This document shows positions 34,175 to 43,038 of a stretch of DNA of 64,000 nucleotides, one piece after another. The DNA comes from Sphingomonas sp. PP-CE-1A-559. GTDB taxonomy: Bacteria; Pseudomonadota; Alphaproteobacteria; Sphingomonadales; Sphingomonadaceae. Where the stretch lies: assembly GCF_004340965.1 (NCBI RefSeq), contig NZ_SLYA01000009.1, forward strand, positions 19,680 to 83,679, in the 5' to 3' direction. A program made the position numbers and the translations under genes. The notes below the pieces were generated by a model. The model worked only from the letters and a program-made list of their open reading frames with translations, did no database searches and was not told the DNA's origin. The number at the start of each line of letters is the position of its first letter. The stretch's first letter is position 1.

Positions 34175-35539
34175 TCAGCGACGCGCCCTAAGCCTCACCA
34201 ATTGATGCGACAGCTTAGCCGTCCGCTCTAAAGTCCGAGCCCTTACCATCTGCTGCGATAACACCAAGACGACAATCTGCAGAGCCTTGGTAATGCGGGC
34301 CTGAGCGCTGAACGGCGAAAACAAAACATCCCAGATCAAGATTAAAGCCATGGTGATAATCATGACGTTTGGCTGGTCACGTCGGGCTACCACGCCATAC
34401 AACGAACTGAACGCAAGTATTAGTGTCCAACCCCAGAATGGGACTGACAAAATACCCGCTTCAACCCACGATCCAAGCAAATGAGAATGGCTTTGTATGA
34501 AATAATCGGTCTCGAACCCAACATCTTTCCAATTAGCTGGAACATCTAACCCTAGCTGACGCTGTTTTACGTAATAAACTATTGTATAATAAGGGTCTTT
34601 AGCCCATGAACCGTGCCCTAGTATTGGTGAATCACCAATAGCTTCTAAAGATACGAGCGACTCAGAACGCCCGCTCAATAACAATCCGGCATCGTTATTT
34701 GTCTGCATTAAATATTTTTGCCGTGCGGTATCACCAAGGATTCCTTCGGACGCCGAATATTCATATGCGCTGACAATAACCTGAGCAAAAATGACGCCTG
34801 AAAGGAATATTCCGGCAAACCCAAGCTTGCTAATACTACGCCTATGACGAAGTATCCACCGTGCAAGCAAAGAATAACCTGCGGACAACGCACCAATCGC
34901 AAACATTGTACGTGAATTAAGTAGTAAGCTTACTACACTCAGTACTAGAACAAATATCTCAGGAAGGTATTTTCTGACCCCGTCCCTGAAATACGGAATG
35001 CCGGTCAGTCCGGCTGCTACGGTTATGAGCCCCGCTCCGGCACCAAACTTCCACGGGTCTCCCATAGTGTACGGATCTGACGAGGTTAGGGCGCCAAGTA
35101 CCGAAGCGAGGCCACTACAAATCGTATAATAACTGATGAGTTTAGCGCTTCCCCTGCATAGCAGCCATATCATAGCGATATTGACGCCAAGAAGAATCAG
35201 GCGAGACCAACCACGAGCAAAATCGACAACCGCGCTACCATTGTACCAATCGCTTATCGCTAGACCAAAAAACCAGAGACAAAGCAATGCGAAGCAGATC
35301 TTCAGCGGTGATAATTGGCGCACCGCACCAGGCTGCGCAAGAAGAAGTAATAAGACAAATGGTGCGATTATGTCCTGTAGAAACAGGACACCTACCGATT
35401 GAAATACTACCGCCGACGTGAACGGAATAATCAGTACACCCGTTAGGCGAACGTAACCATATTCGGGCTTTCGGATAGCGACGTTGAAGCTGTCGCGCTT
35501 CGGTGGCGATAGCCGGTTCAGGGCTTTCACGCTGACCAT
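34175..35539 (-). CDS. Wzy-like O-antigen/EPS polymerase
   Basis: The 454-aa membrane protein has about 12 helices and a large periplasmic loop containing LGHGSWAKDPYYTIVYYVKQ and FETDYFIQSHSHLLGSWVEA, the loop-with-His pattern typical of Wzy/WaaL-superfamily enzymes. It opens MVSVKALNRLSPPKRDSFNV. It most likely links flipped repeats into the polymer in the periplasm. The gene is notably AT-rich compared with flanks, as polymerase genes usually are. It lies in the same direction as the Wzc- and Wza-like genes. Confidence 0.8.
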   Translation of the reverse strand: MVSVKALNRLSPPKRDSFNVAIRKPEYGYVRLTGVLIIPFTSAVVFQSVGVLFLQDIIAPFVLLLLLAQPGAVRQLSPLKICFALLCLWFFGLAISDWYNGSAVVDFARGWSRLILLGVNIAMIWLLCRGSAKLISYYTICSGLASVLGALTSSDPYTMGDPWKFGAGAGLITVAAGLTGIPYFRDGVRKYLPEIFVLVLSVVSLLLNSRTMFAIGALSAGYSLLARWILRHRRSISKLGFAGIFLSGVIFAQVIVSAYEYSASEGILGDTARQKYLMQTNNDAGLLLSGRSESLVSLEAIGDSPILGHGSWAKDPYYTIVYYVKQRQLGLDVPANWKDVGFETDYFIQSHSHLLGSWVEAGILSVPFWGWTLILAFSSLYGVVARRDQPNVMIITMALILIWDVLFSPFSAQARITKALQIVVLVLSQQMVRARTLERTAKLSHQLVRLRARR

Positions 35540-35599
35540 GGCATTACGGCATTTCTGTAGGCGAGATGCGGCATAAAGGATTTTCCCACGTCAACCATT

Positions 35600-36799
35600 T
35601 CAGAGACGAGTAATGGCAATATCATCTATCCAACCCGCTGCCTGTCCTCCAGATGCACCGTCTACGCTAATCATTATTCGCGCCAGCTGGCACTGTTCGG
35701 AAATATGGAAGCGTGCATGTTCTATCCTACCCGACGAAGGCGCCATTGACGAAAGCTTGGTCAGTTCAGCTCCGCTTGCCTGACAGCGGACGCGTATTGA
35801 CATTGGTGGTGAAGATTCAGCGTCGGGTACAATCAACGCACTCAGCGAATAGTCACCGGGTTTGAGTACCAAAACCTGTTCAGCAACGGTAGTGTCGCTA
35901 TCGCCGGAAGCTACGAAAAGCGCAAGACCACGTCCATCGGCTCGCTCTTGCCGAGATGCTGCGCTACTGCCCTCCTCGTGAATCGCCCACTCAAACGGGC
36001 CAAATGAGTTGCCCTGCTCAAAACTTCCATCCCGGAGCAAGCTCACTGGGGCTTTACGGATTTTGCGGTAAAACGCGAACGCTCCTTCGCGATCGCCAAG
36101 GTTAAGCATCCGGCTAAGCCCGTCTCCTAACGCAGACGCCTCCGATTGATTGGTGGTATCAAGCCTGAGCGACTGGAGTATAATGGGAATAGTCGAGGGG
36201 CTTGTACTCCGGGCATTCAAGGCGCCTACGAATTGAGGCCACCAAGCAGGTCGATTTTGCAAGAACGGTACAAGCCCACGGACCGCCTCGGGGTCACTGG
36301 TTGCCGATACCAAGATAGGCACCAAGGTATCTCGCAAACCGACATTTACCAACATTGTCCGATTATAATGGCGAAGTGTTCCCGCCATGTCACTTGCAGC
36401 GGCCGTAATTTCGAGCAGCGCAAGCTGTGTAATCGTGTCACGACGCGACAGACTTTCAGCGTAATTGAGCCAAGCTTTAAACGAGGCTTGTCGACCTTCG
36501 GCAGCAGCGACGAATGCCATCGCTCTAGCAGCGGTTGCATTACCGGGTTCGCGATCCAGCGCAGTCGCCGCCAAACGACGAGCCTTCTCCCGCTCCGCTT
36601 TACCGGTGACAGACGCAACAAGATTACTTGCCGCGCCTGCTTGCGCCTGACTGCTCGTCATGCCCAACAATCCGATCGATGGCCGTACAGGATCTAAAAC
36701 CTGCTTCGCGGTAACTGCGAACGACCACCAAGCGACCGCGAGTCCGACCAGTACAGTACCGGTCATAGTTGGCATGTTCATCCGCCGCATGTGCGACAT
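35600..36799 (-). CDS. Membrane-anchored TPR plus jelly-roll-like protein
   Basis: The 399-aa protein has one N-terminal helix (MSHMRRMNMPTMTGTVLVGL, then AVAWWSFAV), a helical repeat part with TPR-like features (ALDREPGNATAARAMAFVAA, residues about 75-140), and a C-terminal beta domain (RDGSFEQGNSFGPFEWAIHE to GWIDDIAITRL) that recalls carbohydrate-binding jelly rolls. It sits between the Wzc-like and Wzy-like genes and is probably an envelope assembly factor for the polymer. I cannot give a family name. Confidence 0.6.
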   Translation of the reverse strand: MSHMRRMNMPTMTGTVLVGLAVAWWSFAVTAKQVLDPVRPSIGLLGMTSSQAQAGAASNLVASVTGKAEREKARRLAATALDREPGNATAARAMAFVAAAEGRQASFKAWLNYAESLSRRDTITQLALLEITAAASDMAGTLRHYNRTMLVNVGLRDTLVPILVSATSDPEAVRGLVPFLQNRPAWWPQFVGALNARSTSPSTIPIILQSLRLDTTNQSEASALGDGLSRMLNLGDREGAFAFYRKIRKAPVSLLRDGSFEQGNSFGPFEWAIHEEGSSAASRQERADGRGLALFVASGDSDTTVAEQVLVLKPGDYSLSALIVPDAESSPPMSIRVRCQASGAELTKLSSMAPSSGRIEHARFHISEQCQLARIMISVDGASGGQAAGWIDDIAITRL

Positions 36800-36817
36800 C
36801 CTGACGATCTACCGATC

Positions 36818-39031
36818 TCAACCCTTGCTGGACGCATTACCATAACCGTAGCCATAATCGTACCCATAGCCATATTGCGATCTTTTGGGTTCAAACTTGG
36901 TCAAGACGGCACCAATCACGTTTGCCCTTGTAGACCGCAAACGGTTCATAGCTACCCGTACCATGCGCCTGTCAGTTGCGTTCGCTTCAAGCACATATAC
37001 TACACCCTCTACTTCGCTTGAAAGGAGTGGCGCATCGGCAAGGCCCATTACAGGCGGCGCATCGAATATTACATGGTCAAACTGAAGCAAAAGATCCGCA
37101 ATCAACTGTGTGACATTATCGCTTGCCAAAAGTTCAGCTGCACTTGGCGGCTGAGGACCTGCAGCGATAAAGAACAGGTTACCCGCCTCAAGCGGATGAA
37201 TGATGCGAGTGAGATCTTTGTCTCCGGCGAGATAATTACTCAAGCCAAACTCATTGGTCACGTTGAGCATGTTATTCAGCGACGGCGACCGCATATCGCT
37301 GTCAATCAAAACGACGCGCTTACCTGACCTAGCAATCACAGTTGCCAGTGCATAGCTGGTTGTCGACTTACCTTCGGCAGGACGAGTACTCGTAACCAAA
37401 ATCGATCGCGGAATGCCATGGTCTGTGGAGAAAGAAAGATTAGTCCGCAACGACAGATAGGCCTCAGACATGCTGGACTTGCGGTCGGCCAATGCCTCCC
37501 GTGGATCCTGCCCCATGACCTTAGGGATCGCGCCCAGCGTCGGAATTCCGATAAGCGATTCAATATCCGCTGCATCAGAAATATTCTGATTGATCTGCTC
37601 TACCAAGAAGGCGGAGATGACACCTAAACCAAGCCCGCCAATCAGGGCAATCGCAAGATTGATGAGCAATCGGGGGCTAGAGGGCTTAACCGGTAGCTCG
37701 GCGCTATCTACCACTGCGATGTTGTTGGTGCCGACACCGCCGTCCGCGCTGATCGCTTTATAGCGCTGCAGAAGACCAGCATAGAGCTGTCGATTGGTGT
37801 CAACATCCCGTTGAAGAAGGTTATACTGAATGCTGCGCTGCTGAACATTTAGATACGCCTGAGTTAAGGTATCTACCTGACGCTTCAAACTGTTCTCACG
37901 TTCGACGCTCGCACGATATGTTTCATTCAATGTGCTACCGACGCGCCCCTCCTCCGCTGAGATCGAACGATCCAGTTGCGTCATTTCGGTTTTGATTTGC
38001 TGCGCTGCGGGATACCCCGGAGAGAACTGCACCATCATGCGCGCGTAGTTTGCGGCCAGTTCAGCACGACGCTGGCGCAACGCGGAGATCGTACCATTCG
38101 TCAGTGACTCACTTACGCTGCCACCTGCTTGCCCCAAACGGCTTTGTGCCTTGATCCGGTCGCCACGGGCTTGGGCATATTCTTGATTAATCGTCGCCAA
38201 ATCGTCGACAACCAGGGCGCGCTCACTGCTTCCGGACTGACCATCCGCATTCGCGGCAACGGGAAGATTTACGATTTTTTCTTGCCTAGCGTAGCTGACG
38301 AGCTGCTGCTCAGACGCATATATCCGATTCCGGAGCTGTGCGAGCTGTCGTTCAAGAAAGGTCCGCACATAAGCCGTAGCACCGACCCGACGCTCTAACG
38401 TCAGCTCGACAAATGCGCCGCTCCAAGCGTCAACAACACGTCGCGACAACACTGGATCTGGGCTAGTAAAGGACAACGTGACCAGCCGCGAAAGACGCGC
38501 AGGCTTAATTTTAAAGTTCTTTAGCAAAATCGCGCCGGCCAGTTCAATTCGATCCTCACGGCGGGATGCTCGTGGGTTGACCCTGCCGCCTTGAAACCAA
38601 GTGGTGCGCTGCGGCAACTTATAGCTATCGAAGAACTTAACATCGTCATAAAGGCGCAAATTTGTCGCTACACGTTCAGCAAGTGCGCGCGATTCCAATA
38701 GCCCATACTGAGTTTCGTAAAACTCTTGATCAGCTACTTCGTTCTTAGGCCGTGCACCCGCAACGTCGACAATTCCAGTGCTTTCGCGCTGGATCTCGAT
38801 CGTAGACACCGCCGTATAGAGGGGCGTTGCCAACAGCGTAAATATCAAGCCTGCGAGAAGCGCAGCCCCAACCACGCCCAGAATTAGCCACTTCCGACGG
38901 CGTAGCACTGAGAGGATATGCGTCAGTAGTGGCACATCTGGGGCGTCTGAAGCAAAGCTGGAATCAGCTTCGGAGTAGACCTGAAGATCATCGTCGTTGA
39001 TATCGCCGCGCTGGGCAGTGAGCGAGTTCAT
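36818..39031 (-). CDS. Wzc/GumC-like polysaccharide co-polymerase and tyrosine autokinase
   Basis: The 737-aa protein has an N-terminal Wzz domain (VLRRRKWLILGVVGAALLAG, residues about 46-65), a long coiled periplasmic part, a second helix near residue 450, and a BY-kinase domain. The kinase shows Walker A VTSTRPAEGKSTTSYALA, Walker A' VVLIDSDMRSPSL and Walker B DHVIFDAPPVMGLADAP. The C-terminus RSQYGYGYDYGYGYGNASSK is a Tyr cluster for autophosphorylation. It controls chain length and export with the Wza-like protein encoded just upstream. Fused PCP-kinase form. Confidence 0.92.
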   Translation of the reverse strand: MNSLTAQRGDINDDDLQVYSEADSSFASDAPDVPLLTHILSVLRRRKWLILGVVGAALLAGLIFTLLATPLYTAVSTIEIQRESTGIVDVAGARPKNEVADQEFYETQYGLLESRALAERVATNLRLYDDVKFFDSYKLPQRTTWFQGGRVNPRASRREDRIELAGAILLKNFKIKPARLSRLVTLSFTSPDPVLSRRVVDAWSGAFVELTLERRVGATAYVRTFLERQLAQLRNRIYASEQQLVSYARQEKIVNLPVAANADGQSGSSERALVVDDLATINQEYAQARGDRIKAQSRLGQAGGSVSESLTNGTISALRQRRAELAANYARMMVQFSPGYPAAQQIKTEMTQLDRSISAEEGRVGSTLNETYRASVERENSLKRQVDTLTQAYLNVQQRSIQYNLLQRDVDTNRQLYAGLLQRYKAISADGGVGTNNIAVVDSAELPVKPSSPRLLINLAIALIGGLGLGVISAFLVEQINQNISDAADIESLIGIPTLGAIPKVMGQDPREALADRKSSMSEAYLSLRTNLSFSTDHGIPRSILVTSTRPAEGKSTTSYALATVIARSGKRVVLIDSDMRSPSLNNMLNVTNEFGLSNYLAGDKDLTRIIHPLEAGNLFFIAAGPQPPSAAELLASDNVTQLIADLLLQFDHVIFDAPPVMGLADAPLLSSEVEGVVYVLEANATDRRMVRVAMNRLRSTRANVIGAVLTKFEPKRSQYGYGYDYGYGYGNASSKG

Positions 39032-39041
39032 GGTTCGGGCC

Positions 39042-39746
39042 TTAGTTCAATATCGCGACAAGTGGCGCAATCAGCAAGGCGCCACCTTGAATTGCTGCCT
39101 GGAACACACGACGTCCGCCGGACTCGCCAACCGATACTACGTCATTGGCGTAGACCTCGGGATCTGGGTAAATCCCTTGGCGGATCGCTCGCAGGTCATA
39201 CAGTGCGGCCATGTCCTTCCCACCTACCCGGCGGAAAACAACCACATAGCTGGTATTTGCATAGTCGGTTGTGCCTTCGGCACGAGCGACCGCTCGGATT
39301 AGGGTCATTCGACCCGTCACCGGGTATAGGCCGGGCTTTTGAACCTGCCCGTCTACCGTAATCGTCTGACTGATTGTGTCAGCGTTTACGGTAACCTGTG
39401 GCGATCGAATATATTTCCCTCGAAGCCTGTTTGCGATCGCATCAGCGAGCTGACTCGTCGTTTTGCCGGATGCATCAAGCGTACCTACCAATGGGATCGC
39501 GATGGTACCGCTTGCGTCCACCTGAACGGTTCGACTGAGCTCGGGCACGCCATATACGTCCACCTCGACCTTGTCGAACGGACCAATAACATACGCACGC
39601 TGTTCGAGGATCAGATCCTTCAACGCAGGGGGAGGCAATTGCCCACCCTGAACGATTTCCAAATCCGGCCTACCGACCAATTTCTCGCTGGCACATCCGC
39701 TTACCGAAAGCACAGCTATAGCCGCACCGGCCATCCACCACTTCAT
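39042..39746 (-). CDS. Wza-like outer-membrane polysaccharide export lipoprotein (OPX)
   Basis: The product (234 aa from ATG 39746) begins MKWWMAGAAIAVLSVSGCAS with lipobox SVSGC. The mature part shows the Poly_export domain (YVIGPFDKVEVDVYGVPELS, TIAIPLVGTLDASGKTTSQL, IANRLRGKYIRSPQVTVNAD) and a SLBB domain (ITVDGQVQKPGLYPVTGRMT). It forms the export channel with the Wzc-like protein 10 bases downstream. Short length is typical of the sphingan/Gum-type OPX. The 22-codon longer frame is rejected in favour of the signal peptide start. Confidence 0.92.
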   Translation of the reverse strand: MKWWMAGAAIAVLSVSGCASEKLVGRPDLEIVQGGQLPPPALKDLILEQRAYVIGPFDKVEVDVYGVPELSRTVQVDASGTIAIPLVGTLDASGKTTSQLADAIANRLRGKYIRSPQVTVNADTISQTITVDGQVQKPGLYPVTGRMTLIRAVARAEGTTDYANTSYVVVFRRVGGKDMAALYDLRAIRQGIYPDPEVYANDVVSVGESGGRRVFQAAIQGGALLIAPLVAILN

Positions 39747-39795
39747 ATGAAAATATGTCCTAGAACCGCAAACATAGGCGAGACCATATCGTGCG

Positions 39796-41244
39796 TTAGT
39801 CGACAGGCTCATGGTCGTAAAGCCTCCCCTCTCTCGAAGCAGCGCTCTTGAGGATCCGATCGTCGGAATGGTCAGCCGCGATCCAGCAGATCATCAGCGC
39901 AAAAACGCCTGCCAACAGCGGGGTTCGAAGGGGGTAATCGGTGATGCTCGCCACGAACAAGATTGCTATCACAATCATGCCGGCTCGAGCGGCTGCTCGT
40001 TCCGGTTTGCGGCTGCGCTCTGGTCGGCGAAAGACGCTGCGTACTCTGGCTAGCATCCACAGCGCCAAACCGAGCAGCAACGCCACCGCTGGGAGGCCTC
40101 CGGTCAGCAACAACTCGACCAAGTCATTATGTGCGTGGTTGAAGTAGGAAGGTTTCAATACACTATCAGGTTCATAGATTCGAAAAACAGAATCAAATGT
40201 TCCGAATCCGCTACCAAACGGCAGGAATGCCAGCGCAATCGCGAATGTGATTGGCGCAAAAATAACCCGCTGCTCACCTCCAACGAGATCTGAGGCAAAA
40301 AGCCTATCTAAAGCCACGGCGCGCCCGAACAGGATCATGGCAACCAACAGCATCATCGGAACGATTAGTAGCGCCGCGCGCACTGCCCACCGGTTCCTCC
40401 CTCGCGCTATCGGCAACCGCGTCGGAGCAATGAGCAACGCACCACCCAGCCCCATGACCCCAAGCAGCAATCCTGTTCTCGATCCCGTAAGCACGATTGT
40501 TGGCAACAAAATGAGACTGAGCGCTATCGTAATGAATATCCGTAGATAGGCGATAGTTCGATCACTGGGCTCCACTGCATCGATCTTGGGCCCGAGATAC
40601 AGCCAAAGCCGCAGAATGGGAAATCCGGCTGCGAGCAACGCCGCTTGGTGATTGCGGTTTGCGAACAGGCCGAGCGGCTCTCCGACATTGCTTAAACGAT
40701 AAAGCCGGGCGCCACTGCCCGCACTCGTAATTTGGAGAATGCCCCAGAATGCGGACACTGCGATGATAATCACCAATGTCGTCACGAGCGCAGGCCTCTG
40801 CGATCGCGGAAGCGCGGCAAAACCGAGTAATATGACCAGTGGCGTCGTTAACGCCAATAAACTGCTTTCGGTCAAATCCGGTTGCAGGCTAATTGGCCGC
40901 CAAGGCTGCTTTACGCCTTCCAAAGCGGCAGCTTGAATAAATCGCGCATGACCTGGCAGCGCCTGCCAAATTTCGGGCGGAAGCGGTATCAGTTGGAGCG
41001 CGATAATGCCAGCGAACGCCCCTAGCAAAAGCAAGGGGGGCCTCAACGGGGAAAGTTCGAACCGTGGAGAGAAGAGCAAAAGACCGACGACGCATATTAT
41101 TGCTGCCGGTCTTAGAAACAGCAAAGAAGGGACACCGGCACGTGACGACCCCCCCCCCAACGCTGTCAAAGCGAGAAATATAAGAAGGATCGCCAGTGGT
41201 GCCCCACCGGAGCCTAGCGCCCTCTTGAAGGATCGTATTCGCAC
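39796..41244 (-). CDS. O-antigen ligase/polymerase family membrane protein
   Basis: The 482-aa protein has about 11 helices, opening MRIRSFKRALGSGGAPLAIL, and the ligase-superfamily core GLFANRNHQAALLAAGFPIL plus a periplasmic loop with PSYFNHAHNDLVELLLTGGL (the H-x-H-N-D motif conserved in Wzy_C/WaaL). It could be the EPS polymerase, with the 34175 gene having another role, or vice versa. It is the first gene of the leftward OPX/Wzc/Wzy unit and lies next to the dead IS. Confidence 0.82.
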   Translation of the reverse strand: MRIRSFKRALGSGGAPLAILLIFLALTALGGGSSRAGVPSLLFLRPAAIICVVGLLLFSPRFELSPLRPPLLLLGAFAGIIALQLIPLPPEIWQALPGHARFIQAAALEGVKQPWRPISLQPDLTESSLLALTTPLVILLGFAALPRSQRPALVTTLVIIIAVSAFWGILQITSAGSGARLYRLSNVGEPLGLFANRNHQAALLAAGFPILRLWLYLGPKIDAVEPSDRTIAYLRIFITIALSLILLPTIVLTGSRTGLLLGVMGLGGALLIAPTRLPIARGRNRWAVRAALLIVPMMLLVAMILFGRAVALDRLFASDLVGGEQRVIFAPITFAIALAFLPFGSGFGTFDSVFRIYEPDSVLKPSYFNHAHNDLVELLLTGGLPAVALLLGLALWMLARVRSVFRRPERSRKPERAAARAGMIVIAILFVASITDYPLRTPLLAGVFALMICWIAADHSDDRILKSAASREGRLYDHEPVD

Positions 41245-41564
41245 GCAATTCCCTCATTGAGGATGCACATCGCCTGACCAAACGGTGCTATGACGTGGCA
41301 TCAATGCAGTATGTTTCACTACGCGGCAGGATAAAATTTCCAGCCAGCCCGCGTAGGTAAAGAAGCCTCGCGATAGCACAATGCCAATTCGGCGACAATC
41401 AATCCGCGGTTGGGACTTACCTTTTCCCAAGGTCAGGAGGCGATTGCGCAGCGCTGTTCTAGGGCGCCAACGACGACGCTGACATGGCCGTCCTGCTGCT
41501 AATCAGCCGAGCATGGCGTTGATGGCGGAGCCTGTCCTGCACCTCGTTCTTCTCGTCATGTGAG
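41245..41564. other. 320-bp gap upstream of the IS remnant
   Basis: No gene recognised. On the minus strand a frame reading EVQDRLRHQRHARLISSRTA has no clear family. It probably contains the promoter of the leftward ligase-like gene. Confidence 0.45.
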
Positions 41565-42863
41565 GTGGCCCCTAAATGACCTGACAGGGCCCCGCTCTTA
41601 GATAAGAGTGAGGCATATGACTGACGGTACGACCAGGCGTTACAACGATGGCGAGGTTCTCTCCGGTGTTCAGCGCCGGAGGCGGTGGACACCGGAGGAA
41701 AAGGTCCGGATCGTCGAGGAGACGTATCTACCGGGATGAGCGTGTCGCTCGTCGCCCGCCGGCACGGCATTGGCGGCAATCAGATCTTCACCTGGCGGCG
41801 CCTGATGGCGCAGGGTGCGCTGACCGCCGCGGCAGCTGGCGAGGAAGTGGTGCCGGCGTCCGAGTACCGTGCGCTCGAGGCGCAGGTGCGCGAACTACAC
41901 CGGCTGCTCGGCAAGAAGGCCATGGAGAACGAGCTGCTCCGCGAGGCCGTGTCCCGGGCCGCAGGCCCAAAAAAAACTGCTGTTGCGCTCGACCTCGTTG
42001 CCACGGGATGGACGGTGAGCGCGGTCGCCGAGGCGGTCGGCATTGCTCGCCCACACCTGTCCGCAATGCGCCATCGCCCAGCGCCCCGGCCACGCGGACG
42101 ACCACCACTGCCGGATGCTGAGCTGGTCCACGACATCCGCGCGCTCGTCGCCGATCTGCCAACCTATGGCTATCGCCGCGTTCATGCTCTGCTGCGCCGG
42201 GAGGCCGAGAAGACCGGGCGCGAAGCGCCCAATCCGAAACGCGTCTACCGCGTCATGAAGGTGCACGGGCTACTCCTACAGCGAGGCGGCGAACACCGCG
42301 AGGAACGGCGTCACGACGGCCGGGTCGCCGTCGACCTCCGCAACACCCGCTGGTGCTCCGACGGGCTGGAGATCATCTGTGACAAAGGCGAGAAGGTACG
42401 TGTCGCATTCGCGCTCGACTGTTACAACCGCGAGGCGATGGGACACGTGGCGACGACGGGCGGCATCACCGCAGAGGACGTCCAGGACTTGATGCTCGCC
42501 ACGGTCGAGCATCGCTACGGATGGGTGAACCGCGTGCGCCAACCGATCGAGTGACTTACCGACAACAGCAGCTGCTACACCGCACGCGACACACGTGCGT
42601 TCGACCGGGACATCGGGGTGATCCCGTGCACGACCCCAGTCAGCAGTCCTCAATCAAATGGCATGGCTGAGGCCTTCGTCCGCACCCTGAAACGCGATTA
42701 TGTCGGTGTGAACCCCAGGCCAGATGCACAGAGTGTCATCGACCAACTGCCTGGCTAGTTCGCCCATTATCACGAGGTGCATCCGCACCGCGCTTTGCGC
42801 TATCGATCACCCCGCGAGTTCATCGCGCGAACCTACGAAGCTCTGTCAGGCCTAGGGGGCCAC
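41565..42863 (+). mobile_element. Inactive IS3-family (IS2-group) insertion sequence
   Basis: Imperfect inverted ends: GTGGCCCC with CCTGACAG at the left (41565 onward), matched by the reverse complement of CTGTCAG...GGGGGCCAC at the right (to 42863). Length about 1.3 kb as in the IS2 group. The transposase is broken at least three times, so it cannot move itself. No target duplication is evident. Confidence 0.8.
41617..42853 (+). pseudogene. Broken IS2-group transposase (orfA/orfB)
   Basis: The orfA start (MTDGTTRRYNDGEVLSGVQR, then WTPEEKVRIVEETYLPG) is cut by a frameshift at about 41735, after which MSVSLVARRHGIGGNQIFTW continues in another frame. OrfB follows (LPTYGYRRVHALLRREAEK; TRWCSDGLEIICDKGEKVR; VAFALDCYNREAMG) after an A8 run like the programmed -1 slip site. 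In-frame TGA at 42552-42554 replaces Trp in PIEWLTDN, and TAG at 42758-42760 interrupts PG-FAHYHEVHPHRALRYRSP. The catalytic DDE residues are still readable, but it is dead. Confidence 0.88.
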
Positions 42864-43038
42864 AACATCATAGCTCCCTCTGTTGAGGAGTTAGAACCTC
42901 CCATGAGCCCGGAGCGGGTCACCCGCCGTAACGGCCGTTTGGTCCGTTAAACGCTCGTTCAGCGTCCACTATGCACAATATTTGTTTCATATAGCCTTGG
43001 ATTCGGTCTAACGGAGCGGCAACAACCTTGGCCCGCTA

